From NCBI RefSeq assembly GCF_000156235.1, contig NZ_DS996812.1:248001-312000 (forward strand): a stretch of DNA of 64,000 nucleotides, in the 5' to 3' direction. The notes below the pieces were generated by a model. That model ran no database searches and was not told the origin of the DNA. It worked only from the letters and a program-made list of their open reading frames with translations. The stretch comes from Pseudovibrio sp000156235 (lineage in GTDB: Bacteria; Pseudomonadota; Alphaproteobacteria; Rhizobiales; Stappiaceae). The stretch's first letter is position 1. Each line of letters starts with the position of its first letter. This document shows, in pieces, positions 34,325 through 42,847 of this stretch. The position numbers were made by a program, and so were the translations under genes.

Positions 34325-36841
34325 ATGAGGAATACCGGAGTAACATCGCAAGTCAGCACACCCAGCTCTAACGTGACACCGCCTGTCGATCAGGCAGGAG
34401 GGCATACGGCTTCAAGGAGCGGGAGCACCCAATCGGCACGGATGCCCTATCGGTTGTCAGTGGTGCCGGTTGCAGACGGGCAGGAAAGACGGGTTCCTCA
34501 GCCACAGCGGGCCGTTTCCATGGCGAGTTTTCATCGGCGACCTGTTCCATCCTCTGACCTGTCCGGGCAAACAGCACAGTCAGAACGGAACGGGCCGCCT
34601 CTCTCCTCCATCGAGCGAGCGCTGCTGGACGCGCGCCTCAAGCTACAGCCTGTGCAGCGGGATGTTTTGGGCGGGGAGGCTCGGTTTGGAAATAAGACTG
34701 CCGGTGTTGGCAGTGAGCATCGGGTGTTTCAGGCTCTGCAGGCATTTGCAAAAGATCCGGGCTTGCTGACGAAAGAGCGCGCGGCTGATCTTCAGAAGCA
34801 GTTGGTGTCCGTCTCTTTTGCTGAGCCAGAACAGGAAACAACCAAGACGGCTTTGGTGGAGCATTTGAATGGGGTGGCTGGTGGTTCAGCAGCAGGTAAT
34901 GATACGGTTGAGGTGCTTCGGCCAGTATTGGAGGACCTGGAAGGGCATCTGAAAGATCGTCAGCCAGCACTGGATCGGGCGCTGGGCGGTGGCCGGGCGC
35001 AGTCGTTGCTGCGGGCGGGGCAGGAAGAGTGGCATGGGGTCAGCACAGCTAAGCTTACTGAAACGGCTGGTGGGCAAGGGGGTGGCTATCATCCCACCCG
35101 CGTGACAGCACGCGGTGCAATTGCGGAAGGTGTGCAGACGGAAGGGCTGGTGCGCAATGGATTGGGTAAGTTTCCTCACAATGTGATGCCGTTGATTAAT
35201 GCTGCGGTGAATGGACGAGAAGAGATCTTCCGGACTGAAGTGCCGATCACTGATGGTGTTGCTTATGGTCGCTTTGGGTTCACCAGTTTTTATTATGCGC
35301 TGGGCGCGATCCAAAGCCTGATTTCTGCGCGATCCGCTTACACAAGCATGAAGGCAGCGGACAACGCGCTTAATACGTATCGCACTGAAGCCAAGCAGTT
35401 TCTTGAGGCACAGAAAGACATTGCCGAGCTTGCAGCTTTGTCGCGCATGGTCAAGGATGTGCGGAAGGGTGATGGTTCTCCGCTGATATTGGTGGACACC
35501 TTGGCGCAAGCGGTTCAGGCGGGCAAAATCACGAAGCAGGGCCTTGGTGTTGCGCTGAATGGTTTGTTCCCTAACTTGTCCGCGTCTGCGAAGTCTGCCT
35601 TAGAAGCGTATGTCAGAGTGGAGAAGGGGGCTGCTGATGAGGTGGAGCGGCTGACTGTTCTGCGAAGTCAGGTGGCGCTGACTTATGGAGAAAGTTCTGC
35701 CAGTGAGGCTGCGCATCTGGAAGGGGCTCTAGATCATCTGGATGGTGCGCTGAAAGGGCGGATGAAGGCTGCGGACAAGGCCCATAAGGCGCTGACGGGT
35801 CTTGTTGCGAACTATGGCAAAAACGCCACTTTGGCGAAGGCCATGCGCAATGATTACAAGACCCAGATGCACGTCAACATTCTGTCCGCTGAGGTTTGGG
35901 GGCTTGCGATGGTCTCTGATGGCTTGGCTATTGCTGAAAGAGCGCTCTCTGCCAACGTTGAGGGCATCTCTCTGGTCACACAGGGGCTGGGTTATGCCGC
36001 TGGCACCGTTGGTGCAGGAGTGGGCGTTCTTGCTGTGGGGCTTTCTGCCTATGATGCCAGTGTCACAGCTATCCGTGCCTTCAAACATCACCAGACCGGC
36101 AAAAAAGCGCAGGCCTTACATCGGTTGTTCTCAGAGCGGCAAGAGGTTCCTGTTTCTGGATTGGAAGGATCGCGAAAAGTCTCTCGGGCGCGGGATGCTG
36201 AGCTGGCGATGATTACCAAGACGATTGCTGATAATCAGTCGCGTGCGCGGAACACCAAGATTGGGAAGGCGGTGCTTTCTGCCGTTGATGGGCTGGGCTT
36301 TGCTGCGCTCACGGTTTCCGGTGTAGCAGGGGTTGTGGCAGCTGCGACGGGTGGTGTGGTTGCTGCTGGTGTCGCTGCTGCGGCGTGGCCTGTTGGAGCG
36401 GCCATTGGCGGGGCGTTTGTGTTGGGAACTGTCACGATGGCATCCGCCCGGCTGATCAAGTGGGGCATTCATCACTATAAGAGCAAGCAGTTGCAAAAGG
36501 TGATTGCAGGTGATCCGCAGGCTATGCGCAAGTACGCGCGCAAGAATGGCATTGAAGTAGGTCAGGGGAACTCAGTGCGGCGGAGCACGGTGGAAGCTGA
36601 GATCAAGAAACACGCCATTGATGCTTTGACCAAGCACAGCACAAAGTTCGCGCTCAACCGGTTCCATCAGCGGCTGGTGACTGAGATCGCGCAGGTGGAT
36701 ATGGCGCATTGGGATCAATCCCCTGCCATCGCCGTGATGAAATGCTTCTTTGATGATGCCGCACAGATTCAGGCCATCGCGGGGTTGAGCACGGATGCCG
36801 CTGTGAAGGTGCTGGCGAAGAAGTTTCAGGTGCGGAGCTAG
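34325..36841 (+). CDS. Putative secreted effector protein
   Basis: An 838-residue protein. The first ~110 residues are Ser/Thr/Pro/Gln-rich and probably disordered, like type III secretion leaders. The middle is helical with no known enzyme motif. Two hydrophobic regions, about residues 525-580 and 655-712, are rich in Ala, Gly and Val and could form membrane hairpins, as in translocator-like or membrane-targeted effectors. I chose ATG 34325, after GGAGGAA; the frame is open from 34250. A CesT-like chaperone gene ends 22 bp upstream. The function in the target cell is unknown. Confidence 0.55.
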   Translation: MRNTGVTSQVSTPSSNVTPPVDQAGGHTASRSGSTQSARMPYRLSVVPVADGQERRVPQPQRAVSMASFHRRPVPSSDLSGQTAQSERNGPPLSSIERALLDARLKLQPVQRDVLGGEARFGNKTAGVGSEHRVFQALQAFAKDPGLLTKERAADLQKQLVSVSFAEPEQETTKTALVEHLNGVAGGSAAGNDTVEVLRPVLEDLEGHLKDRQPALDRALGGGRAQSLLRAGQEEWHGVSTAKLTETAGGQGGGYHPTRVTARGAIAEGVQTEGLVRNGLGKFPHNVMPLINAAVNGREEIFRTEVPITDGVAYGRFGFTSFYYALGAIQSLISARSAYTSMKAADNALNTYRTEAKQFLEAQKDIAELAALSRMVKDVRKGDGSPLILVDTLAQAVQAGKITKQGLGVALNGLFPNLSASAKSALEAYVRVEKGAADEVERLTVLRSQVALTYGESSASEAAHLEGALDHLDGALKGRMKAADKAHKALTGLVANYGKNATLAKAMRNDYKTQMHVNILSAEVWGLAMVSDGLAIAERALSANVEGISLVTQGLGYAAGTVGAGVGVLAVGLSAYDASVTAIRAFKHHQTGKKAQALHRLFSERQEVPVSGLEGSRKVSRARDAELAMITKTIADNQSRARNTKIGKAVLSAVDGLGFAALTVSGVAGVVAAATGGVVAAGVAAAAWPVGAAIGGAFVLGTVTMASARLIKWGIHHYKSKQLQKVIAGDPQAMRKYARKNGIEVGQGNSVRRSTVEAEIKKHAIDALTKHSTKFALNRFHQRLVTEIAQVDMAHWDQSPAIAVMKCFFDDAAQIQAIAGLSTDAAVKVLAKKFQVRS

Positions 36842-37039
36842 CAAAATAGTCTGGAGAAGCGGCCTGTTACTGTTCGCGGATGATTAGCCTGCGAGATCCT
36901 GCAAGGACTTACGGCTTAAATGTAACTTCTTTTTCATTCTATTTTTTTGAAGCAGCCTTGAGCTTCAGATATGGGGTCACACTGCCCGCCTCACTTCGTC
37001 TTCTTTGCGTGAATAGCAATAAGAAGAATGGAGAGTGTT

Positions 37040-37408
37040 ATGTTTAAAATGCTTTTGAGTACGGGAGTGGTGTGTCTGGGGCTTACCTTGCCGGGATCTG
37101 CAATGGCACTACAGGCTTTGCAGGAGGCTTGTACTGAGGTGCCTCCCAATTTCAATGCCTATGTCGAAGTTTTGAATGAACCAGATGGCCGGGAACCTAA
37201 TCTGATCGTAGGGTATGTTACTCTAAATAATGGAGAGGATACGGTCGACGTTTTCGGTCTGTGTGAACCGCATGTTGGTGACATTGTGTATTCCTGCACG
37301 GTTCAGGGAGAGGAACTTGGCGCGGAAACAACACATTTTCACTATCAGATACTGGATGTGAGAGACAGAGATGACCCGATGCGTACAAAGACAATCGAGT
37401 GTGAGTAG
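37040..37408 (+). CDS. Hypothetical secreted protein
   Basis: A 122-residue protein with a signal peptide (MFKMLLSTGVVCLGLTLPGSAMA) and a mature region with four cysteines, probably paired in the periplasm. Strand-forming sequence predominates. No family is recognised. GGAGAG precedes the ATG at 37040. It is monocistronic, terminated at 37463-37504, where it converges with suhB. Confidence 0.6.
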   Translation: MFKMLLSTGVVCLGLTLPGSAMALQALQEACTEVPPNFNAYVEVLNEPDGREPNLIVGYVTLNNGEDTVDVFGLCEPHVGDIVYSCTVQGEELGAETTHFHYQILDVRDRDDPMRTKTIECE

Positions 37409-37462
37409 GGGCTTGCTGATCTGACGTTAGCAGGCTTTTCAAATAGAGCTATCGCACAACAA

Positions 37463-37504
37463 AAAAGGCAGCTTGCCGGAGTGGTCCGGGGCAAGCTGCC
37501 TTTT
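37463..37504. terminator. Strong bidirectional terminator
   Basis: AAAAGGCAGCTTGCC pairs with GGCAAGCTGCCTTTT (15 bp), with a second CCGGA/TCCGG stem above it. It separates the convergent secreted-protein and suhB genes. Confidence 0.93.
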
Positions 37505-37533
37505 GGAATTCTTGGGCTTAAGCGCCGTCTGTC

Positions 37534-38328
37534 TTATGACTTGGCTTTTGCCAGCAGTTCACGCAGCTGAAGGTGGGTGAACTCGTTGCCTGCGATGATG
37601 GTGCGGGATTCGAACATGTTGTCCTTGCCGTTGGCATCGGACACGAAACCACCAGCTTCACGAACCAGCAGAACGCCTGCTGCCATGTCCCAAGGATGCA
37701 GACCGTTTTCCCAGAATGCATCGAGACGACCGGAAGCGACCCATGCCAGATCCAGTGCAGCTGCACCAGCGCGGCGGATGCCTGCGACTTCGCCCATCAC
37801 GTGGCGGATTTCTTTCAGTGCGCGGCCATGGTCGCCAACACCGATGAATGGAATGCCGGTGCCGATCAGACAGTCGGTCATGTCTTTACGAGCAGCAACG
37901 CGGAGGCGGCGGTCGTTACAGAATGCGCCTGAGCCTTTTTCAGCGGTGTACAGCTCGTCCATGATCGGGTTGTAGATCACTGCCGCAACGATCTGACCTG
38001 CGCGTTCCAGAGCGATGGAAACACCAAAGATCGGAATACCGTGCAGGAAGTTTGTTGTGCCGTCGAGTGGGTCAATGATCCAGCGGTGCTGGCCATCAGT
38101 GCCTTCCACTTCGCCGGATTCTTCCATCAGCAGGCCGTAGGTTGGGCGTGCTTTCTGAAGTTCCTCACGAACGATTTTTTCTGCTCTGTGATCTGCCTGG
38201 GAGACAAAGTCACCTGGGCCCTTGCGGGATACTTGCAGGTTTTCAATTTCGCCGAAGTCCCGTGCCAGAGAGCGACCAGCTTTTGTCGCAGCCTGGACCA
38301 TTACGTTGAGAAGGGCCGTACGTGCCAT
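37534..38328 (-). CDS. suhB: Inositol monophosphatase family protein (SuhB)
   Basis: A 264-residue Mg-dependent phosphatase. Metal ligands are visible as Glu69/70 in MEESGE, Asp86 and Asp89 in DPLDGTTNF, and the C-terminal Asp in HPWDMAAG. Known SuhB proteins hydrolyse inositol phosphates and, in E. coli, also act in rRNA transcription antitermination. It follows efp on the same strand, separated by a short hairpin, an order conserved in related genomes. Confidence 0.92.
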   Translation of the reverse strand: MARTALLNVMVQAATKAGRSLARDFGEIENLQVSRKGPGDFVSQADHRAEKIVREELQKARPTYGLLMEESGEVEGTDGQHRWIIDPLDGTTNFLHGIPIFGVSIALERAGQIVAAVIYNPIMDELYTAEKGSGAFCNDRRLRVAARKDMTDCLIGTGIPFIGVGDHGRALKEIRHVMGEVAGIRRAGAAALDLAWVASGRLDAFWENGLHPWDMAAGVLLVREAGGFVSDANGKDNMFESRTIIAGNEFTHLQLRELLAKAKS

Positions 38329-38355
38329 TTTATATTCACCGTTCCTGAATGGGTA

Positions 38356-38380
38356 ATGAGGCAGCCGTATGCTGCCTCAT
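38356..38380. terminator. Intercistronic hairpin between efp and suhB
   Basis: ATGAGGCAGC pairs perfectly with GCTGCCTCAT around CGTAT. No T-tract follows on the minus strand, so it is probably a processing or stability element rather than a full stop. Confidence 0.5.
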
Positions 38381-38396
38381 CTTTATTGCTTTTAGA

Positions 38397-38963
38397 TTAT
38401 TTCTCTGCGCGACGAACGTATTCAACAGTGTCGGTGTCTACAACGATCTTCTCACCGGAGGTGATGAACGGAGGCACCATACAACGAACGCCGTTTTCCA
38501 GAACTGCTGGCTTGTAAGAGGAAGACTGGGTCTGGCCTTTTACAACTGCGTCAGCTTCAACGATTTCCAGAGTGACGTGGGTTGGAAGAGAAATGCCGAT
38601 TGGCTTTTCTTCGTGCAGTTCAACAGTTACGGTCATGCCGTCCTGCAGGAATGCTGCGCGCTCACCAACGAATTCTTTCTGAAGTTCGAGCTGCTCGTAA
38701 GTTTCGTTATCCATGAATACCAGCATGTCGCCTTCTTCATAGAGGAACTGGTAGTCTTTCTGCTCAAGGCGAACACGCTCAACGGACTCAGTTGCGCGGA
38801 AGCGTTCGTTCAGCTTGCGACCGTCAAGCAGGTTCTTCATTTCTACCTGAGCAAATGCGCCGCCTTTACCTGGCTTCACGTGCTGAACTTTTACAACAGC
38901 CCAAAGTGTGTCCTGGTGCATAAGCACGTTGCCTGGCTTAATTTCGTTGCCATTGAGTTTCAT
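38397..38963 (-). CDS. efp: Translation elongation factor P
   Basis: A 188-residue factor that rescues ribosomes stalled on consecutive prolines. The conserved loop VKPGKGGAF near residue 29-37 carries Lys33, corresponding to the lysine that is modified by EpmA in E. coli. Three beta-barrel domains are suggested by length and by blocks such as GRKLNERFRATE and VTLEIVEAD. It precedes suhB on the minus strand. No epmA or epmB gene is in this window. Confidence 0.96.
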   Translation of the reverse strand: MKLNGNEIKPGNVLMHQDTLWAVVKVQHVKPGKGGAFAQVEMKNLLDGRKLNERFRATESVERVRLEQKDYQFLYEEGDMLVFMDNETYEQLELQKEFVGERAAFLQDGMTVTVELHEEKPIGISLPTHVTLEIVEADAVVKGQTQSSSYKPAVLENGVRCMVPPFITSGEKIVVDTDTVEYVRRAEK

Positions 38964-39141
38964 AGAACTACCAATCAGTTTGATAATGTTACAGCCGGAC
39001 GCGGATTGGCGCTGAGCCTAGGGTCGCAGCCTGTCTGGAGGTCTGTGCAACATAATTTCACGTGATTTTCAAGGAAAAAGAGCGGATGCTCGCCGTGAAC
39101 CTGCATTCCGGTGCATATCCACAAGGTGAGTGCGGAAAAGC

Positions 39142-39354
39142 TCAGGGCTTTCTGTCGCTTCTGCGTCTGGTGGTTTGTGCAACAAAAATGACAGCAAGAA
39201 CGAAAGTTGCCACCTTGCCGAGTGCTGCAACCTGGGTGGGGACGCCTATATCAAGCAGGCCAGTTGCGATCATTTCACCGAATGTCAGAAATGAAATGAC
39301 ACCAATGCCTAAGGCTAAAGCTAAGCGACTGATAAATACACTTATTTGCTTCAT
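39142..39354 (-). CDS. Small hypothetical membrane protein
   Basis: A 70-residue protein with two hydrophobic helices (about 5-30 and 40-60) and a basic tail (TTRRRSDRKP), suggesting the C-terminus is in the cytoplasm. No family is recognised and the ribosome site is weak. Location between efp and the Sel1-repeat gene on the same strand supports a real gene. An overlapping plus-strand frame looks like its shadow. Confidence 0.5.
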   Translation of the reverse strand: MKQISVFISRLALALGIGVISFLTFGEMIATGLLDIGVPTQVAALGKVATFVLAVIFVAQTTRRRSDRKP

Positions 39355-39531
39355 GGTATTGCTTTTTCGATTAAAGGACCAGAGTAATTTAATCGACTGA
39401 CGTTGCGCGAAGCTGAGTGTGTTTAAGTTGATGTGGTGTTGGTCAGAGTTTACCTGATTTTTATACTTTATCTGATGATAATTTTACGCAAAAACGCATC
39501 GGTTTATCATCAAAAGAACTATAGTCAGATG

Positions 39532-40614
39532 TTATTGAGCTGACTGTAGTACTGGTGAGGCCCCGATTTTAATCCCGATTTCGGCTGCGCGCTTGCTGGC
39601 TTGCTCCTGCTGCTCCAGAGAGAGGGAGTTGGAGAGAGCTTCCAGATCGCTGTCGAGGATACCCTGACGACCAGCGTGGAACTGCCATGCAGATGCTTCG
39701 ATCAGATCCACCGGGCGTCCGCGGCCATTGGCGTAGATGCGGGCGAGGCGGTTCATGGCGATCGGGTTGCCTTTGCTGGCAGCGCGCTCGAACCAATCTG
39801 CGGCTTCCGCCTCGTTTGGCACGACGCCATCGCCTTTAAACAGCAAGGTTGCGTAGTAGATCTGTGCTGGGACCAAGCCACGGCGGGCGGCGCGGCCCAT
39901 CCAGAAAGCGGCGCGTAGTGGATCGCGGATCTCTTCCGGGCCGTCTTTCAGGTAGATGCCAAGCTCCAGCATTGCGTCTGCGTCACCGGTTTCAGAGGCG
40001 CGCTCCAGCAATGATTTGATTTGCTTGGGATCGTTTGGACGGACTTTGCCTTCCTGATGGAGGAGGGCGAGATTGTAGAGGGCTTCGGGGATGTTGGCAG
40101 CAGCAGCTTTTTCCAGCTGTTGGGCGGCCTTGTCCTTGTCAGCCTTTGTACCGGCACCGGCCAGATAGAGCAGGCCGAGGCGTAGGGCGGCTTGCGGGTC
40201 ACCATCGTTGGAGGCGAGCTCATACCAGCTGGCGGCCAATGGCAGGTCCTGTGGGATGCCTCTGCCGGATTCATAAAGAACGCCGAGCAGGGTTTTAGAG
40301 CTGGTGATTCCAGCTTCGGCCTGACGGGTCGCCAGAGCCAGTGCTGTCAGATACCAACCGCGCTGAAACGCACCGTAGGCCGGATCGCCCTGAATAGTTT
40401 CCGGCGTTGGGGTGACCTGCGGGATGTAAGGGGCTCTTGAAACAGGGGAGGGTAGGAGTGGTGATCCGTTTGGATTGTACGGATCAACCGTTCTTGCGCC
40501 TTGAGGTGTGGTTCCACCGCTCGGGGTTGTTTGCGCAACAGCCATGCTCTGCCAGCCAAGCAGGCCGGTCATAGCTGCGACAGTTACGAGTTTGATAGAA
40601 CCAGACAACTTCAA
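39532..40614 (-). CDS. Sel1/TPR-repeat exported protein
   Basis: A 360-residue protein. A membrane/signal segment (TVAAMTGLLGWQSMAVA) is followed by a proline-rich stretch and then six or more Sel1-like repeats (for example ALRLGLLYLAGAG, AMLELGIYLKDG, AMNRLARIYANGRG). Sel1 repeats mediate protein interactions in the periplasm. The ThiE-like stop lies at 40619, and GAGG followed by a TTG at 40614 gives the most plausible start. An ATG start at 40716 lies inside the upstream gene and is less likely. It appears to be transcriptionally linked to that gene. Confidence 0.75.
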   Translation of the reverse strand: MKLSGSIKLVTVAAMTGLLGWQSMAVAQTTPSGGTTPQGARTVDPYNPNGSPLLPSPVSRAPYIPQVTPTPETIQGDPAYGAFQRGWYLTALALATRQAEAGITSSKTLLGVLYESGRGIPQDLPLAASWYELASNDGDPQAALRLGLLYLAGAGTKADKDKAAQQLEKAAAANIPEALYNLALLHQEGKVRPNDPKQIKSLLERASETGDADAMLELGIYLKDGPEEIRDPLRAAFWMGRAARRGLVPAQIYYATLLFKGDGVVPNEAEAADWFERAASKGNPIAMNRLARIYANGRGRPVDLIEASAWQFHAGRQGILDSDLEALSNSLSLEQQEQASKRAAEIGIKIGASPVLQSAQ

Positions 40615-40618
40615 AAGA

Positions 40619-41260
40619 TCAGTCCTCAACTTCCGCCAGTGTGTGTGTTGCGAGGATAGCGTTGGCCTGCTCAACAGCTGCTTTTGGCCCTTCAGGGTGA
40701 TTCCAGACAGCTTCACGTACTGCTACGAATTCAGCGCCAGTTTGGGCCACGGTGTCAACTGAGGAAACTGAGGTGCCAGCCAAGACAACGCATGGCGTTT
40801 CGAACACTTCAGACCACCAGCTGCCGTAGTCCAGAGATTTGCGATGTGGCTCTTCTTCCTGCTTCAGAGAAAGCAGACCAAAGAACATGTAATCAACGCC
40901 CATGGATGCGATGACCATGGCGTCGTGACGTGTCTTAACACCCGCATGGCCGATGATGCGGTCTTCCGGGAAGGACTGCATAACGTCTTCCAGATCCTTG
41001 TCGGTTCCTGAAACGTGCAGGCCATCAGCGCCGGAGCGGCCCATGATCTGGGTGTTGTTTTCAATCAGAACAGCAACTTCGTTTGCCTGCGCCTGAGGAA
41101 CAAGGCGCTTTGCAGCCGCCTGTAGTTCGCCTTCGTTTGCGTCCGGCATGGAGATCAGCAGGCTCGCAATGTCGCCACCTTCCAAAGCTTGCTTGAGTTG
41201 TCCTTCGAACTCGTGGAGGTCAAAGGTAGGTGGTGTGACAAGATACAGACGCGGATGCAC
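40619..41260 (-). CDS. Thiamine-phosphate-synthase-like (ThiE/TenI family) protein
   Basis: A 213-residue TIM-barrel protein recognised as ThiE-like by MHPRLYLVTPP at its start, GADGLHVSG near residue 78, IIGHAGVKTRHDAMVIASMGVDYMFFG in the middle, and the GAEFVAVREAVW block near the end. Key synthase regions differ from typical ThiE: the early LR-x-K substrate lysine is missing and the phosphate loop GPVFPT is replaced by a non-canonical FFGLLSLK stretch. It may be a paralogue with another role. The upstream region shows no TPP riboswitch. Confidence 0.65.
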   Translation of the reverse strand: MHPRLYLVTPPTFDLHEFEGQLKQALEGGDIASLLISMPDANEGELQAAAKRLVPQAQANEVAVLIENNTQIMGRSGADGLHVSGTDKDLEDVMQSFPEDRIIGHAGVKTRHDAMVIASMGVDYMFFGLLSLKQEEEPHRKSLDYGSWWSEVFETPCVVLAGTSVSSVDTVAQTGAEFVAVREAVWNHPEGPKAAVEQANAILATHTLAEVED

Positions 41261-41412
41261 TGAGTTTGCTCCTGATAAAATTCCGATAAATAGAGTTCTT
41301 GGCGGTAGTGTAGACTACGTCAAGCCTCTGGCCCATTCATTGGGATAAGTTCTAAACAGCGTCTTGCTCTCTTTTTCAAGAGGCTGTGTCAAATTCTAGG
41401 CAAAAGCGAGAA

Positions 41413-41444
41413 TAAAACGAAAAGAGGGACCGAAAAGGCCCCTC
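41413..41444 (-). terminator. Terminator of pgk
   Basis: GAGGGACC pairs with GGCCCCTC around GAAAA. On the minus strand it is followed by TTTTCGTTTT. Confidence 0.8.
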
Positions 41445-41475
41445 AATCCAGAAAATTTCATCAATTTTCTTTGTT

Positions 41476-42666
41476 TTATGCTTCCAGAGCAACAACGCCT
41501 GGCAGTTCTTTGCCTTCCAGCCACTCAAGGAACGCGCCGCCAGCAGTAGAGATGTAAGAGAAATCTTCACTTGCTTTTGCGTGGTTCAGAGCTGCAACAG
41601 TGTCACCGCCACCAGCAACTGTTTTCAGCTTGCCTTCTTTGGTGCGTGCTGCTGCATGCTGAGCTGCTGCAACGGTTGCCTTGTCGAATGGCTCGATTTC
41701 GAATGCGCCGAGAGGGCCGTTCCAGACGAGGGTCTTCGCTTTGTCGATTTTTGCTTTCACAACTTCGATGGAAGCTGCGCCAACGTCGAGCATCATTGCG
41801 TCTGCTGGGATCGCGTCGAGAGCAACGGTTTCGTTCTTGGTGTTTGCTGCAAATTCCCATGCAACAACAGCGTCTGCTGGCAGTACGATTTCGCAGTTTG
41901 CTTTTTCAGCTGCTGTCATGATGCGGTTTGCTGTGTCAGCCAGATCGTGCTCGCATAGGGACTTACCAACGTTCACGCCTTTTGCCGCAAGGAAGGTGTT
42001 TGCCATGCCGCCGCCGATGACTAGGATGTCTACTTTAGACACGAGGTTTTCGAGCAGGTCGATCTTGGAGGACACTTTCGCGCCACCAACAACTGCCAGA
42101 ACCGGACGCTCTGGAGTAGAAAGTGCGGAACCGAGAGCTTCCAGTTCAGCCTGCATGGTGCGGCCTGCGAATGCAGGAAGCAGCTTTGCGATGCCTTCGG
42201 TGGAGCCGTGTGCGCGGTGTGCAGCGGAGAATGCGTCGTTTACATAGAGGTCGCCGTTTGCAGCCAGTGCTTTTGCGAACTCTGGATCGTTCTTTTCTTC
42301 ACCTGCGTAGAAGCGGGTGTTTTCCAGAAGCAGAACGTCGCCGTCAGCCATTGCGTCAACGGCAGCTTTTGCGACATCTCCGGTGCAGTCAGCTGCGAAA
42401 GCGACTGGTTTACCAAGCAGGTCTGCAACAGGGCCAGCAACAGGAGCAAGGCTCATCTCTGCAACCACTTTGCCTTTTGGACGGCCGAAGTGTGCGAGAA
42501 GGATGACTTTGCCGCCAGCCTCGGAGATTTCGCGGATGGTTGGCAGTACACGCTCGATACGGGTGGAATCGGTAACTTTGCCATCCTTCATAGGGACGTT
42601 GAGGTCTACGCGGACCAGAACACGTTTGCCGGAAAGCTGGGCATCGCTAAGAGTTTTGAAAGACAT
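41476..42666 (-). CDS. pgk: Phosphoglycerate kinase
   Basis: A 396-residue two-domain glycolytic enzyme that transfers phosphate between 1,3-bisphosphoglycerate and ADP. It shows VLVRVDLNVPMKDG at the start, HFGRPKG near residue 59, and the C-terminal nucleotide-domain block GGGDTVAALN with STAGGAFLEWLEG. Length is standard. It lies downstream of gap on the minus strand, separated by a terminator-like hairpin, in the tkt-gap-pgk cluster typical of alphaproteobacteria. Confidence 0.97.
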   Translation of the reverse strand: MSFKTLSDAQLSGKRVLVRVDLNVPMKDGKVTDSTRIERVLPTIREISEAGGKVILLAHFGRPKGKVVAEMSLAPVAGPVADLLGKPVAFAADCTGDVAKAAVDAMADGDVLLLENTRFYAGEEKNDPEFAKALAANGDLYVNDAFSAAHRAHGSTEGIAKLLPAFAGRTMQAELEALGSALSTPERPVLAVVGGAKVSSKIDLLENLVSKVDILVIGGGMANTFLAAKGVNVGKSLCEHDLADTANRIMTAAEKANCEIVLPADAVVAWEFAANTKNETVALDAIPADAMMLDVGAASIEVVKAKIDKAKTLVWNGPLGAFEIEPFDKATVAAAQHAAARTKEGKLKTVAGGGDTVAALNHAKASEDFSYISTAGGAFLEWLEGKELPGVVALEA

Positions 42667-42813
42667 AAAAATCTCCGGAATTTCTGCCTGCGACCTTATA
42701 CTGGTCGAATTCTTTACAGAAAGACTTTGCGGAGTTCGTGATCAAATCTATGGGAGTCTTCGCACTGAATGGTGCGGCTCAGGGATTGGATCACTCCGCA
42801 CTGGTATATGTGA

Positions 42814-42843
42814 GAAAAAAGGGCCGCTTAAAGCGGCCCCTTT
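42814..42843 (-). terminator. Terminator of gap
   Basis: GGGCCGCT pairs with AGCGGCCC around a 3-base loop, extended by AAA/TTT, with T residues on the minus strand. Confidence 0.85.
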
Positions 42844-42847
42844 CAGA

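Noticed and set aside
41261..41475. TPP riboswitch upstream of the ThiE-like gene
   Set aside because: No conserved thi-box sequence or paired P2/P4 core could be found in the upstream bases.
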